Assembly (NCBI RefSeq): GCF_001649575.2
Contig: NC_051445.1
Span: 24,856,061 to 24,920,060 of the forward strand
DNA length: 64,000 bases
Direction: 5' to 3'
DNA from: Kryptolebias marmoratus
Lineage: Eukaryota > Chordata > Actinopteri > Cyprinodontiformes > Rivulidae
Below the pieces are notes generated by a model, which saw only the letters and a program-made list of their open reading frames with translations, was not told where the DNA came from and did not search any database. Numbering within the stretch: position 1 is the stretch's first letter; every line of letters starts with the position of its first letter. This document shows, piece after piece, positions 22,866 through 32,700 of the stretch. Position numbers and translations under genes: made by a program.

Positions 22866-25076
22866 GTAAGGCTCGACGCGATGCTGCTTCACGGCGCCAC
22901 GGAACGTCCGAAATGTGCCACGTTTTGCTCTTTAACAAATTATAAACATATAAAGTTTAGACACATGCGCACATTTGCGTCGCTTATTTTCTCCTGAGAG
23001 TAAAACTGTGAGCTACTTTGGTCGTATTTTGAATGATAAAACTTGAGCAGAGCTCCATTTCCTGTTATTTTTTTTTTTCACTGAAAGGTGCGCGTGACTA
23101 AACTCTGTATGGCATGCGAGCCTTAAACTCTATGCCCCTGACGTCAAGCATTATTTCACCCACTTCCCAACTGAACTAAGCTGCACTAGTTGCACATTTG
23201 GTTGTACTAGTTGGATATCTTGTTGCATTAGTCGAGCTCTTATCAGAAACCGATTAGTAGAACTTTTTTTTTTTGTCCAACTAGTTGGAGTGGAAGTTGT
23301 GCTAGTCTGACGAAGTGCTGCACTAGTAGCTCAAAAAGCTCAACCAGTGAACCAGCTGTACCAAACTAGCAGATGACCGCTGAACAAGTTAACCAGTAGG
23401 CACAAAAAAGTCCTCTCATGTTAACTAGTCAACACAAATTTTGCCAAGCTGTCAATTTGTGACTTAAATAAGTGCACTAATATAACCAAAACCAAAAGTA
23501 GTCTGACTAGTAAAAACTAAAATGCTCATTAGTCAACTAGTTTAAGTGTTTATTACCTTACTAGTTATTTAGCCTAGTTACAATGTCAGCTAGTCAACTG
23601 TTACTAGCTTGACCAAAGTCGTTTGGTTACACTAGTGCCCACATTTAGTCACTAGTTGGCAGAATTTGTTTAACTAGTTAACACGAAATGAGTTTTTGAT
23701 GCTTTCTAGTTACTAGACAGGTAGATGACAGTCGTCTAGCCATTTACTAGTTTGGTTCAGTGGTTTTCTAGTGAGTTAAAAAGCTGTCTAGTTGGGATGT
23801 TGGCAGCTACTAGTACAGCACTTCGGCTGATTTGTACAACTTCAACTCCAACTAGTTGAATAAAAGCGCCACTAGTTGGCAAGAAAGTGTTACTAGTAAG
23901 GTGGTTCAACTCATGTAACAAGACTAGGGTAGTGAATTAGTGGGGAAAATGGTGCCTAATATCAAGGATATTGATTAAATACACAAATGGCTTGTAGTGA
24001 ACCTTCAGAATAAATACTGATTTCTGCTCCAGGTGACGAGCCCTAAAGCCTCCAGTGTGCAGAGATTGATCCAGCTGATGCAAACGGTCGCTCAGACGAG
24101 CTGCAGAGTCTTCTGCATCCCTTCATACAAGAAGGTCACGTGTCCAGGTACAGGAAAACACCGTTAGATGGTGACAGTTTGTCTCCACCACATTTTTAGA
24201 AACTGAGCTAAATGCGGATTCACTTTTCCACCAGTCATGTTGTTGTTGTAAGATGGAGACTGGATGACAAACAACAGTTTAACACCATTCCCATTGCTTT
24301 TACAGTTCAGACGCCTCAGCCCAAGACGAAAAGCATACAAGGTAACCTATTATGTTCGTTAATTAAGCGTTTCTGGTTTTGCCTTCAAAGGAGTCTGTTT
24401 AAATCGCTCTGGGCTTGTTTTTTACGTAGTTAGTTGTGCATTTGTGAATTTTTTTTGAGCTGAAGCTGTAAAGGTAATTTGGTTAAGTCAGAATTGTTGT
24501 TGTGGCTTTTCATAGTCACAGCAATCAGAAAAATAAGATGCATTTCTGCTATGAGGACACACCGAGAGGGAAAAAACAACTTCCTATATTTAGACTCTCA
24601 TCCTCATTTCACTTCCTCGATATTTCTCTGACAGAGCTACTCCAAAGTTCACCGTCAACTGTTTTGATCCTCAACATCAGCAACTCCACCCTCATCGACT
24701 GCGTCATCGGGGACTCGTACCCATGCGCCGCAGCTGAACGCCGCCGTCTGATGGAGGAGTCTCCGCCCCAGGTGCCCGGTGAGTGGCAGTTTGAAGCTGC
24801 TCCTCGCAGCCGCAGACTCCTGTGTTGTCTCTGCACGGACGGCATCACAGCCTTGAGCACGAGTCCGCCGGCGTCTAAACCTGCCCGTGTGTTACAGCCC
24901 AGGCGAGGTGCAGCTGCTGCCACGAACTGCAGGAGTTGGCGCAAGCCCCGTCGCCCGCACCTGCCCTCCCAGCAGGAGAGCAGCTGAACATCAGCATTCA
25001 CAGCTCGCGCCTCAACTGCGTCATCATCGGCGACAACAACCACATGCACACGGAGCTGAGCGAGCCATTCAACTGA
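22785..25076 (+). CDS. Unidentified 184-residue protein with two RHIM-like motifs, five exons
   Basis: Exons 22785-22865, 24033-24147, 24306-24341, 24635-24778 and 24898-25076 join through four GT-AG introns with consistent phases (0, 1, 1, 1), giving 184 residues and TGA. I do not recognise an orthologue. Residues 90-104 (LNIS..CVIGD) and 155-175 (LNIS..CVIIGDNNHM) are two versions of one motif. The second resembles the RHIM of RIPK3, whose core is V-Q-V-G followed by DNN and a hydrophobic residue; here the core is VIIG. A Cys cluster (C130, C132, C133) and a Pro/Ala-rich linker (143-151) lie between the motifs. No kinase, death, TIR or Z-DNA-binding domain is visible. A role as a small amyloid-type adaptor or decoy in innate immunity or necroptosis is inference only. 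The gene is tail-to-tail with iqcg. Confidence 0.72.
23180..23940. repeat. Long imperfect foldback of ACTAGT-rich units in intron 1
   Basis: The sequence is saturated with ACTAGT/CTAGTT. The two halves are inverted copies centred near 23568. For example CCAACTAGTTGGAG (23278 on) matches CTCCAACTAGTTG (23846-23858), CGAAGTGCTGCACTAGTAGC (23311-23330) matches 23806-23825 in reverse, and TGTTAACTAGT recurs in mirror position. The transcript could form a hairpin with arms of about 370 nt. Confidence 0.8.
24033..24147 (+). CDS. RHIM-like gene exon 2
   Basis: Residues 28-65, with a possible amphipathic helix (SSVQRLIQLMQTVAQTS) followed by CRVFCIPSYKKVTCP. Acceptor TTTCTGCTCCAG, donor CCAG|GTACAG. 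Confidence 0.68.
24306..24341 (+). CDS. RHIM-like gene exon 3 (36 nt)
   Basis: A microexon-sized piece encoding VQTPQPKTKSIQ, basic and proline-rich. Acceptor GCTTTTACAG, donor CAAG|GTAACC. Phase 1-1, so skipping it keeps the frame. Confidence 0.62.
24635..24778 (+). CDS. RHIM-like gene exon 4 (motif 1)
   Basis: Residues 79-125 contain the hydrophobic VLILNISNSTLIDCVIGDS, the first RHIM-like segment, then a charged stretch AERRRLMEE. Acceptor TTTCTCTGACAG, donor CCCG|GTGAGT. Phase 1-1. Confidence 0.72.
24898..25076 (+). CDS. RHIM-like gene exon 5 (motif 2 and stop)
   Basis: Residues 127-184 hold the cysteine cluster RCSCCHELQEL, a Pro/Ala linker, then LNISIHSSRLNCVIIGDNNH with M175, ending SEPFN and TGA. 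Acceptor GTGTTACAG. Confidence 0.75.
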
Positions 25077-25922
25077 AACACGAGGGTGAAGCTTTCACCG
25101 AACACACTCTCACACACTCCTACACTGTATGTGGAGGAGCCAGCAGAAACGTTTCAGTTCTCCTTGCAACAATGTTCTTTATTATTATTATGTTGGTAAA
25201 ACCAAAGAAATGCTGGTTCATTTCAGCTGGATTTATCAACACATTGTTTCTTTTTACCTTCTGACTGACATCAATATTTCTGCTCTGATCTCATGATGTG
25301 CCTTGTGCCTGAAATTACAAGAAAAAATCTCCAGCGCAGTCAATGGCAAAAAAACAACAAAAAAAACCCAAAACAATGCCTTCCTGGTTCTCTTTAGTTG
25401 AGGTAGTTGCTGTTGCGCAATGCTGGGTTTTCTGCTTCTGTCAGCAGTGAGGGTTTAGAGCGGGGGGTGTGGGGGTGGTGGTGGGGGGAAAACTGGGAAT
25501 TTTACTGGGCAGAGTTTGTAATGACTCATCGCTCTCTGTGGTGGATAATTAGAGGATTTATTTTCTCAGAGGCCTGCATATCCCCTGTCACTGAAATCGC
25601 TATCATCATACGGCAAAAAAGTTATGATGCAGTGTATGACCTGTGGTCAATAAGTGCTAAGTACACGGTAGTATTTATTTCTGAATGTTATTATTATTTT
25701 CCTGTTTTTATGTTTAGTCCTAAAAATTCACCGTTTGATCTTTCTATTTAGAACATGTACATAAAGATGAATTAATGGACTTTAAACTGGTTGAGTTCTG
25801 GTCAGTGGTTAAGACATTTTATTTTTTTCAGGTATTTATCTTGTTTGTCCTTTTTGTCTTTTATTTATGTGTTTGTTTGTGTATATAGAAATGTTTGTTC
25901 TCCATTTTACTGCTGTTAGGAG

Positions 25923-25928
25923 AATAAA
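25923..25928 (+). terminator. Polyadenylation signal of the RHIM-like gene
   Basis: AATAAA, 847 bases after the stop. A second AATAAA at 26209-26214 would carry the transcript to within about 80 bases of the iqcg stop. Confidence 0.5.
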
Positions 25929-26160
25929 CTTTTGTATTTGTAATTATAGAGGTTTAATTTAGGCCTAACCAGGAACTTGTGCAGTGCCAGCATAAGTTCA
26001 TTTCATATTTAACATTGTTTAAGTACTGTTACTGCATAAATTATAACTGAAAAAAAGAGTCAAGGTGCTACTGTTGGGGCTTTATTTTTGTATATTTATA
26101 CCGATCTTGTTCATGTTACATGCACGTTCTCTTCTGATACTTACGTCATCAGTTGATTAA

Positions 26161-26166
26161 TTTATT
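26161..26166 (-). terminator. Polyadenylation signal of iqcg
   Basis: TTTATT on the plus strand, AATAAA on the minus strand, 122 bases past the iqcg stop codon. It lies between the two candidate signals of the convergent RHIM-like gene. Confidence 0.5.
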
Positions 26167-26287
26167 GTTCTGCGTGTTAACAATGACAAGAATTTTGTAC
26201 TTTTTTAAAATAAAGAAATATACAGACTTTGTGGTTCTTTCTCAGTATTTTCATGGTGTCGTGTCGGGAAGCGTTGCTGAAGCCAAG

Positions 26288-26392
26288 TCATTTCTTCTTC
26301 TTTCCTTTCTTCTTCTTGGTTTTCTTGTCCTCGGCTCTTTTAAAAGCTCCGAGGCCTCGGCGGACCATGCAGCCTCTCCACCAGGCCTGCAG
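26288..26392 (-). CDS. iqcg: iqcg coding exon 9 (IQ motif, stop)
   Basis: Encodes LQAWWRGCMVRRGLGAFKRA, a lysine-rich tail and TGA. The preceding CTGTGCAG is the acceptor. Confidence 0.93.
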   Translation of the reverse strand: MQAWWRGCMVRRGLGAFKRAEDKKTKKKKGKKKK

Positions 26393-29244
26393 CTGCACAG
26401 ACCGGGCTCAGATGAGTCAGGGAGCAGTCCAGTAGAAACGTGCTTCTAGTGCTCATCAATGCGTGCTCTGACTGCGTTTCTTACCTTGGTAGCAGCTCTG
26501 GCCTCTGCCTCCCGTTGAAATAGTATCTCCTGCTCCTTCTTGTCCTCCATCACCACCTGCTCCATCTCCATGAACTGAAACCAGCAGCCGATCAGCACTT
26601 AATTAAAAGGCAGACGCGCAGCACTGACACCGGCTTAGTCCTGAACTTTTCTCACCTTCCTCCTCATCTCCATCAGTCTGTCTAAGTTCAGCGTTTTTTT
26701 GCAGCTGAAGTTGTACACCTGCTTCTGTTTGTCCTGCAGCATCTGCTTCGTCTGCTGCTTCCAGCTGTGCAGCTGCTGCTGCAGTTCCTGTTCAGCATCA
26801 CAAGATTAGCTGCAGCCTGTTACAGATATCAACTATAAAATTAATTAGAGCCGTCCAGCGGTAAAAATGCACAGCCTCCTGCAAAACAAAGTGCAGTTTC
26901 AAAAACACTCTTCAACATAAAATGATTGGTTTCTTCCATGTTATGTAGACAGGAAAGGAGGCTAATTCCAGACTTCTTTGCTCCTTCAGAGAGCTCACAG
27001 GGGTCTTGGTGGTCCCTTTCATTCTCGCTCAGTTTGTGAGGACGGCCTGCTCTTAGGAGATTTACACATGTTCCATATTTTCTCTTGATGATGGATTTAA
27101 CAGAACTCCTGGGATGTTGGAAATCCTTTTACCCATCCCCTTATTTGTACTTTTCAATCATTTTTTGCTCTGAGTTGAATTAGGACAGTCACTTTAAAGG
27201 GGGTGAATATTTATGCAATCACTTATTTTTACATTACATATTTTTATTCATCACTCTATAGAAATTTTATTTCACTTTGACATTGAAATAGTTGTTGATT
27301 ATTGTTTTGTTTTTTTTGTTTTTTTTTAAATACATTGACCAGGATTGATTTATAACTCTAAATTGTCCCTAGGTGTGAGTGAGAGCATGAATCCTGAATG
27401 TCTCGTTGTCTCTATGTGTCCCTGTGATGGACTTGCGACCTGTTTAGTGTGTCCCCCACCTCTCCCACAGTGACTCCTGGAGATAGGCACCAGCTTCTCA
27501 TAACCCGGAAAGGAGAAGCTGGTAAAGATGGATGGTTGATTTCAGAGAGCAATAAACGAATAAAACATCCAAGGGGGTGAATACTTTTTATAGGCACTGT
27601 AAGTTGAATAGGCCTGCTCTCTAAGAACTGGGTGGGCTTTGTCTTCCCTTCAAACATAATTAAATTGATCAGACCTTTTAATCTCCAGTTAAACTAATAC
27701 CAGCGTCTGTAAGAATCCCTCACAGAGCAGAGCTTTATATCTGCGGTATTGTCGCCGTACCAACCTTGTGCCGATTTTGCAGGAGTTTCACTGACTCCTC
27801 ATGAGCTCTCTTCTCTCCTCTGAGCTGTTTCTGCAGCAGCTGAGGGTAAAAGAAGGTAACAGAACAGGATTTGAACAACTTTACGGTGAGGGAGGACGTT
27901 CGACACGCTTTTCTGGGAGGGCAGGGTGGAAAGGAAAGATGGACGTACCTCTAGCTGGCCTTGCAGCTTATTCTCCGCCTGCCGGGTCTTTGTCTGCTGT
28001 GACTTGGTCTGCCAGGTCCCATCCTGCCAGGGCTTAGGCTCCCTCATCTCATCCTGGCTGGCCTCTTCCTTCAAAATGTTTGTCTGCAGTAGCTCCATCT
28101 CTTCCTCGACGTTCTCCATCTCATCCTTCGTTTTTACTGCCTTGTCCTTCTGTTCTTTCCAGACTGAACCTATTCCCTGAGGAGGACAGGATATTCAGTT
28201 GTGTGAACTCCATAACATGTTTTTTTTTTTTTTAAATTGTCTCCTGGACAAGAATTTGTGAAGATGTTCTCACATTCAGTTCGTCCAGTTTGTCTTGGAT
28301 CTTCTGCTTATGTCTCAGTACCATCTGCTCTTTCTGTTTCAGCTCTAATTGTGTGTTTCTGAATTAAGAGATGAGCCCCAAAGACACGTTAGACCCTGTG
28401 AAATTATTACCATTATTTTTCATTTGAAAAGTTTGCAGTGACGTACCTCTTCCTCTCCTTCTCCTGGTGTTTTCGCTCCTTTTCCTCCACAGCCTGCAGC
28501 AGAGAACTGAAACTCTGCTTCTCCTCCAGATCAAAAGACAGTGTGGACATTTGCTGGGAAATGAGCTGACTGCAAGAACATAAAGAAATGAAATTTATGC
28601 AGCAGAAGGGACCGGCAGACAACAATGATTTTGTCTGTGTTTGTGTTTGCGTGTGCAACTTTCAGAAACTGATCACATGGTGTACATCTACAACTGATTA
28701 ACTTTTGGAGTCAACCCAATTCCAAATGGTTACCACAGCTAATTGACAACACAAAAATGGCTGTAATTTTACAGATACTGAGCTAAAATTTCATGTGTTA
28801 GTAGCTGAGAGTAAGTCACAACACATACTCTCAGTATCACATGAAACTGAGCATAATATCATTTTCAAGGTTTGACCCGACCGGCTTTAACGCTATCATT
28901 TCTGAACATAAGACGGCCTTAGTTCAAAACTCTGGCATGAAAGGAATGCTAGGCTTTTATTTATGTGTCCTGGTTATTACTCACCAGTCGCTTTTCATCC
29001 TGATCAACCTGTTTTCCTCCTACACAAAGAGAGAACGAGGAAACTAAACAGCTACTCTTCACATCAGGGTTAGATGAAGGTAACACCAAGCTGACTGGTG
29101 GAGCTTCTGTGTTACCTGTACAGGTGTGGCCCCTCGCTCCCTGCTGATCTGCACGCTCAGACAGTGTCCCATTATGTCCAGCTGGTGGGAACAGTCCTCC
29201 AGGACAGCTGCTGTCCTAAGACTCTGAATCCGGGATAAAGACAT
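26288..29244 (-). CDS. iqcg: IQCG / dynein regulatory complex subunit 9
   Basis: Nine coding exons on the minus strand (29244-29116, 29019-28985, 28569-28447, 28358-28274, 28176-27949, 27839-27765, 26787-26656, 26574-26485, 26392-26288) join in phase through GT-AG introns to a 333-residue protein. The N-terminus has the family's SLRTAAVLEDCSHQLDIMG. The middle is a long charged coiled coil. The C-terminus has an IQ motif (LQAWWRGCMVRRGLG) and a lysine tail (KKTKKKKGKKKK). DRC9 forms part of the nexin link between axonemal doublets and controls dynein in motile cilia and sperm tails; the IQ motif binds calmodulin. Human IQCG is about 440 residues; the shortfall is mostly between exons 1 and 2. 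IQCD/DRC10 was considered, but the AVLED start and AWWRG text fit IQCG better. Confidence 0.92.
26485..26574 (-). CDS. iqcg: iqcg coding exon 8
   Basis: Encodes FMEMEQVVMEDKKEQEILFQ and REAEARAATK, leading into the IQ motif. Acceptor GGTTTCAG, donor AAG|GTAAGA. Confidence 0.9.
26656..26787 (-). CDS. iqcg: iqcg coding exon 7
   Basis: Encodes ELQQQLHSWKQQTKQMLQDK.. to MEMRRK, aligning with the EFWMEKYDKDTE region of the mammalian protein. Acceptor CTGAACAG, donor AAG|GTGAGA. Confidence 0.88.
26930..27600 (-). mobile_element. Tc1-like MITE interrupted by a LINE-tail-like repeat, in iqcg intron 6
   Basis: The minus-strand end CAGTGCCTATAAAAAGTATT (27599 downward) and an inner GGGGGTGAATATTTATGCAA mark a Tc1-like element. 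At about 27350-27540 it is split by AATTGTCCCTAGGTGTGAGT..CTGGAGATAGGCACCAGC, a teleost repeat tail that recurs at 63.63-63.72 kb. Confidence 0.6.
27765..27839 (-). CDS. iqcg: iqcg coding exon 6
   Basis: Encodes LLQKQLRGEKRAHEESVKLL and QNRHK, coiled coil. Acceptor TTTACCCTCAG, donor AAG|GTTGGT, a weaker donor. Confidence 0.85.
27949..28176 (-). CDS. iqcg: iqcg coding exon 5
   Basis: 228 nt, phase 0-0. Highly charged and glutamine-rich, beginning GIGSVWKEQKDKAVKT and ending ENKLQGQLE. Acceptor TCCTCCTCAG, donor GAG|GTACGT. Confidence 0.88.
28274..28358 (-). CDS. iqcg: iqcg coding exon 4
   Basis: Encodes a coiled-coil stretch NTQLELKQKEQMVLRHKQKI..LDELN. Acceptor TTAATTCAG, donor AAT|GTGAGA. 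Confidence 0.85.
28447..28569 (-). CDS. iqcg: iqcg coding exon 3
   Basis: Encodes QLISQQMSTL..FSSLLQAVEEKERKHQ.., matching the NSLLQAL segment of the family. Acceptor TTCTTGCAG, donor AAGAG|GTACGT. Confidence 0.9.
28680..28975 (+). repeat. Second copy of the CCTTCAAGG-terminated repeat family
   Basis: GGAGTCAACCCAATTCCAAA, TTTTACAGATACTGAGCTAA, GTTAGTAGCTGAGAG and GGCATGAAAGGAATGCTAGG match the blocks at 21.17 and 36.05 kb. It lies in the intron between iqcg exons 2 and 3. Confidence 0.7.
28985..29019 (-). CDS. iqcg: iqcg coding exon 2 (35 nt)
   Basis: Encodes EENRLIRMKSD plus two bases that complete Cys with the next exon. Acceptor TTTGTGTAG, donor CTG|GTGAGT. Chosen because it alone restores phase between exons 1 and 3. 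Confidence 0.75.
29116..29244 (-). CDS. iqcg: iqcg coding exon 1
   Basis: Residues 1-43, including AAVLEDCSHQLDIMG. The ATG follows an acceptor-like TGTCTTACAG|G, implying an untranslated first exon. Donor CAG|GTAACA. Confidence 0.9.
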
Positions 29245-29670
29245 CCTGTAAGACAGAGCAGGACAACTCTGAGATGTGTTTAAACAAAATGCAAAAAAGG
29301 GACATTTTATTTTTTTCTCCGAAAGGGTTCTTTATATTTTAAAAGTGTTTATGTGATGTCTCATAGCTTTTGGACAAGTCAAAATGACAACAACAGAGTA
29401 ACAAATCTTGCCTTTTTTAAAAGTAAAATCATGTGTATTTACAGGGAAAACTGAAAAGTCCTCTATATTACGTGTAGTTTTATTTCTTCGTAATTTGTGC
29501 TGACTAACTTTCGTTTTTTTTTCTTCGTAAAAACAGTATTAGTAAAAAGGGTAACGCTTACGTTAATTCCAAATAGTTTTTCTTTCGTGTGAATTTCTCA
29601 AATTTCTTTTTCACTCTCAGTTTCTGAACCACCGCCGCTGTAGGAATTAGCCGAAGCTAACTGTTGCTGT

Positions 29671-29684
29671 GTCGCCATGGCAAC
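29671..29684. promoter_or_regulatory. RFX X-box in the iqcg promoter
   Basis: GTCGCCATGGCAAC matches the X-box consensus GTNRCC-N(0-3)-RGYAAC exactly with a two-base spacer. RFX factors use it to drive ciliary genes. It lies about 110 bases upstream of a donor-like site (AAC|GTAAGC at 29562/29561) that would end the untranslated first exon, where a ciliary promoter would place it. Confidence 0.75.
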
Positions 29685-29744
29685 GGGACGTTTTCTGTTC
29701 TTTGGAGTTTTCTAGTTTGAGTAAACAAATGTTTTTTTAGCCTT

Positions 29745-32700
29745 GTTATTGTTTCTATTAAAAAGGTCACCCATGAAAGACCAATATTTCCTGCAGTTTC
29801 ATTTAAGTTGTTTTTACTTTCTGTTTTGTTTTGTAGAGTTCGATCCCCCTATGCAATTTGTTTATTACTACTTCCGGTTTCCTTTTTCACCTGTTGAATT
29901 TATTGTCATTGTACACGGCACACAAAATAGTGTAACAGGTATTTTTGTAATTACTTTTATCTCAGCGTTTATGCTGACTGCTTTTATTTTGTATTTCCAG
30001 ATCATTGTCATCTACTTGTTTGCAGCACTTTTTTATTGTGCAGATAGAAACTATGGTTTCCTTACTGCATAAAACCATTTTAAGTTAAGCCCTCCAGTGG
30101 CAGGGGGCCACCCAAGAACTGAATTGACTTCTAACTCCAGGGATGATGATTCAGTGGTTAAATGACCTCTTTATGTTCTGCAGAAGCCTGTTAATCACCC
30201 ATTTAAATCAGGTGTTGGAGCAGGGAGACAAGAAAAACATGCAGGATAGTGGCCCTTGAGGACTAGGATTGCCCACCCCTGCCTCACACCACCACCTGCT
30301 ACATATCAATTTGCTGTTCTCTGGATTTGAACTACAGGGTTAATTAAATGTATCAAATGTCTAAAAGATCAAGGACCAGAATTAATTTTTTTCACACATA
30401 CTGAAATTTTGTAAGCAGGATTTTGACACATTTTCCAAAGTGAAATGCCATACTGTTCCAGACTTACAATTTCAGACAAATGAGAAATATTTGTGCATTT
30501 ATCATACATGTTTGTACATGAGCAAGTTTTCATTATCTGTTTGCTTCAAATACTAGCATAGAAAATACAAACTGTACACAAAACATACCAAAAAGCAACG
30601 CATTTTGGGGGAAAAGCGTTCCTATTCATAGTTAAATGGAAAATGACTTTCATGCTTCATGGCTGAAAAGTTGCATCCTCTTCATGTAACATATGGAAAA
30701 TAATCTCTAGTTATACAATAATAGATCATGCAAGGAGTTTCCATTATGTAACTCAACATTCACAATCTTGTCTTGAAGTGTCCAGTTACCATGGTGACCC
30801 TAATGAGCCACTGGCAGCAGCTTTACACTTCAAAAGTAAGTCCCAAATTCATATTGGGCTTTATAGAAGAAAGTTGATGGGCATTTCAGGCAGTAGCTGC
30901 ATTGGCCCACTTCAGAATTTCTTTAGAAACTTTATAGCTTAAAATTATTATATTTTGGCCAACTTTGAATGAGAGACTTTTAGTCGGTAAAAGTAAAAGT
31001 ACAATACAGTTTATTGTAGCAGTTATCATTTGTTGCACTCTCTGCAGGGAGTTACAGTTTAAAGGTATTACAGACAGAAGGTACAGGCTACACAGTAGAA
31101 CATGCATGATGCTGTCTGTCACACTGAGGCTTCCTCTGCAGATGTCCTGCTCACCACCTCTCCCCCTTACCTGAAAACACTCGAACTAGAAGAGTTTTCC
31201 TCTCAGAGATGCAGGTCTACAGTAGTGTTGCTGTTAGCACTGGCTGCACTGGGGAAACTCACACCTGATTTACATACAAACCACCAGAAACAAAGTATGT
31301 ACACTGTCAGCGAATGACTGTTCAACAAATGAGTCATTATAAAAGGCAACTTTAAGGCAGAAACATGTTGGAATGAAGATGAAGAATGAGGTTAAAAAAC
31401 AAGTCTAAAATCAAATATTCCTCCCTGTTCGTTAGACCAAAAAACATGAGCATAAAGCAAAAAAGGCATTTTTATAACATGTACAGTGTGTGTGTTGACC
31501 AGTAGACAGTGGTCATTTTTGCTGCTGATAAACTGAACTGGGTTTTATTGTCTGTAATTGAGGCATTTTACTCTGACAAATCTTTACAATATGCAAACAT
31601 TCAAACACAAGTCAAGGAGGTAATGTAAAGAAAATAAAACATGAACAATATAATTATCAAAGCTCGTTTTCAAAATGCAAAAATATGCGCACATTTCATG
31701 TAAATTATCCAAAGGCTAATTTGAACAACGTCAAACACAGAGTTAACGTTTGCTTGTAGAACAACAGCACTGACTGGACACTTCAATGAATTTCACACGC
31801 TCTGAAAAAATTAGCATTAAAATGTTTATTTCAGATCAAGCTTGGGATTTGATTTATTTATAACAACAACAAAAAAAGGACAAACTATGAAATGAAACAG
31901 CTAAAAGACATGAGCGTTCCTGGTAGGCAAAGTCAAGTCAAAATAAAAATACGGTAGTAAAATAAGAACCTCAGCTGCTCCTCTGCAGTTTCCGTTTTGG
32001 CCAATCAGATCTCTTCTGAAGTATACATTAAAGAGTTATCACCATTTAAATGTAATCCATCTTCTCTGGCTTATCTGACATCGGGTCATAGAGGCAACAG
32101 GTCCAGGAGAGAAACCCAGACATCCCTCCCTACAGAGACGCTCTCCAGCTCCTCCTGGGGGATCCAAAGGTGTTCCTAGGCCAGAGAGGACACATAATCC
32201 CTCCAGCGAGTTCTCCCAGAGGGACGTGCCTGGAAAACCATCAAGGGAAGATACCCAGAAGGCATTTTAATCAGGAAGAAGCACCTTGGCTGACTCCTTT
32301 CGATGTGGAGGAGCAGCAGCTCCCCACGAATAACGCTCCTCACCCTATCAGGCTGAGCCCGGCCACCCTAAGAAGGAAGCTCAGCTCAGCTGCTTGTATC
32401 CAGGATCTCCTTCTTTCAGTCATGAGCCATAGATCGTGCTCATAGGTGAGGGATGGAGCTTAGACAAACCAGTAAATCAAGAGCTTTGTGTTTCACACAG
32501 CTCCTTCTTCACTACAACTGACAGGAGCAACGTTTTCATTCCTGCAGATGTGGCCTCTTTCTGTCAGTCCATCTCCTGCTGCATCCTCCCACTGCTTGTG
32601 AACAAGAATCCCAGATTCTTGAACTCCTCAGCTTGAGGCAGAGACGTTCCACTTTTTTGGGTTGAGAACCATGGTCTCAGACGTATAGATACTGACTCTT

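Noticed and set aside
24502..25264. Unspliced frames of 125-161 codons on both strands over the RHIM-like gene
   Set aside because: They run through introns. The spliced model uses a different frame with consistent phases and explains the motif pair.
29743..30072. 109-codon T-rich hydrophobic frame
   Set aside because: Phe/Tyr/Ile-rich translation of poly-T-like DNA, no Kozak start and no family.
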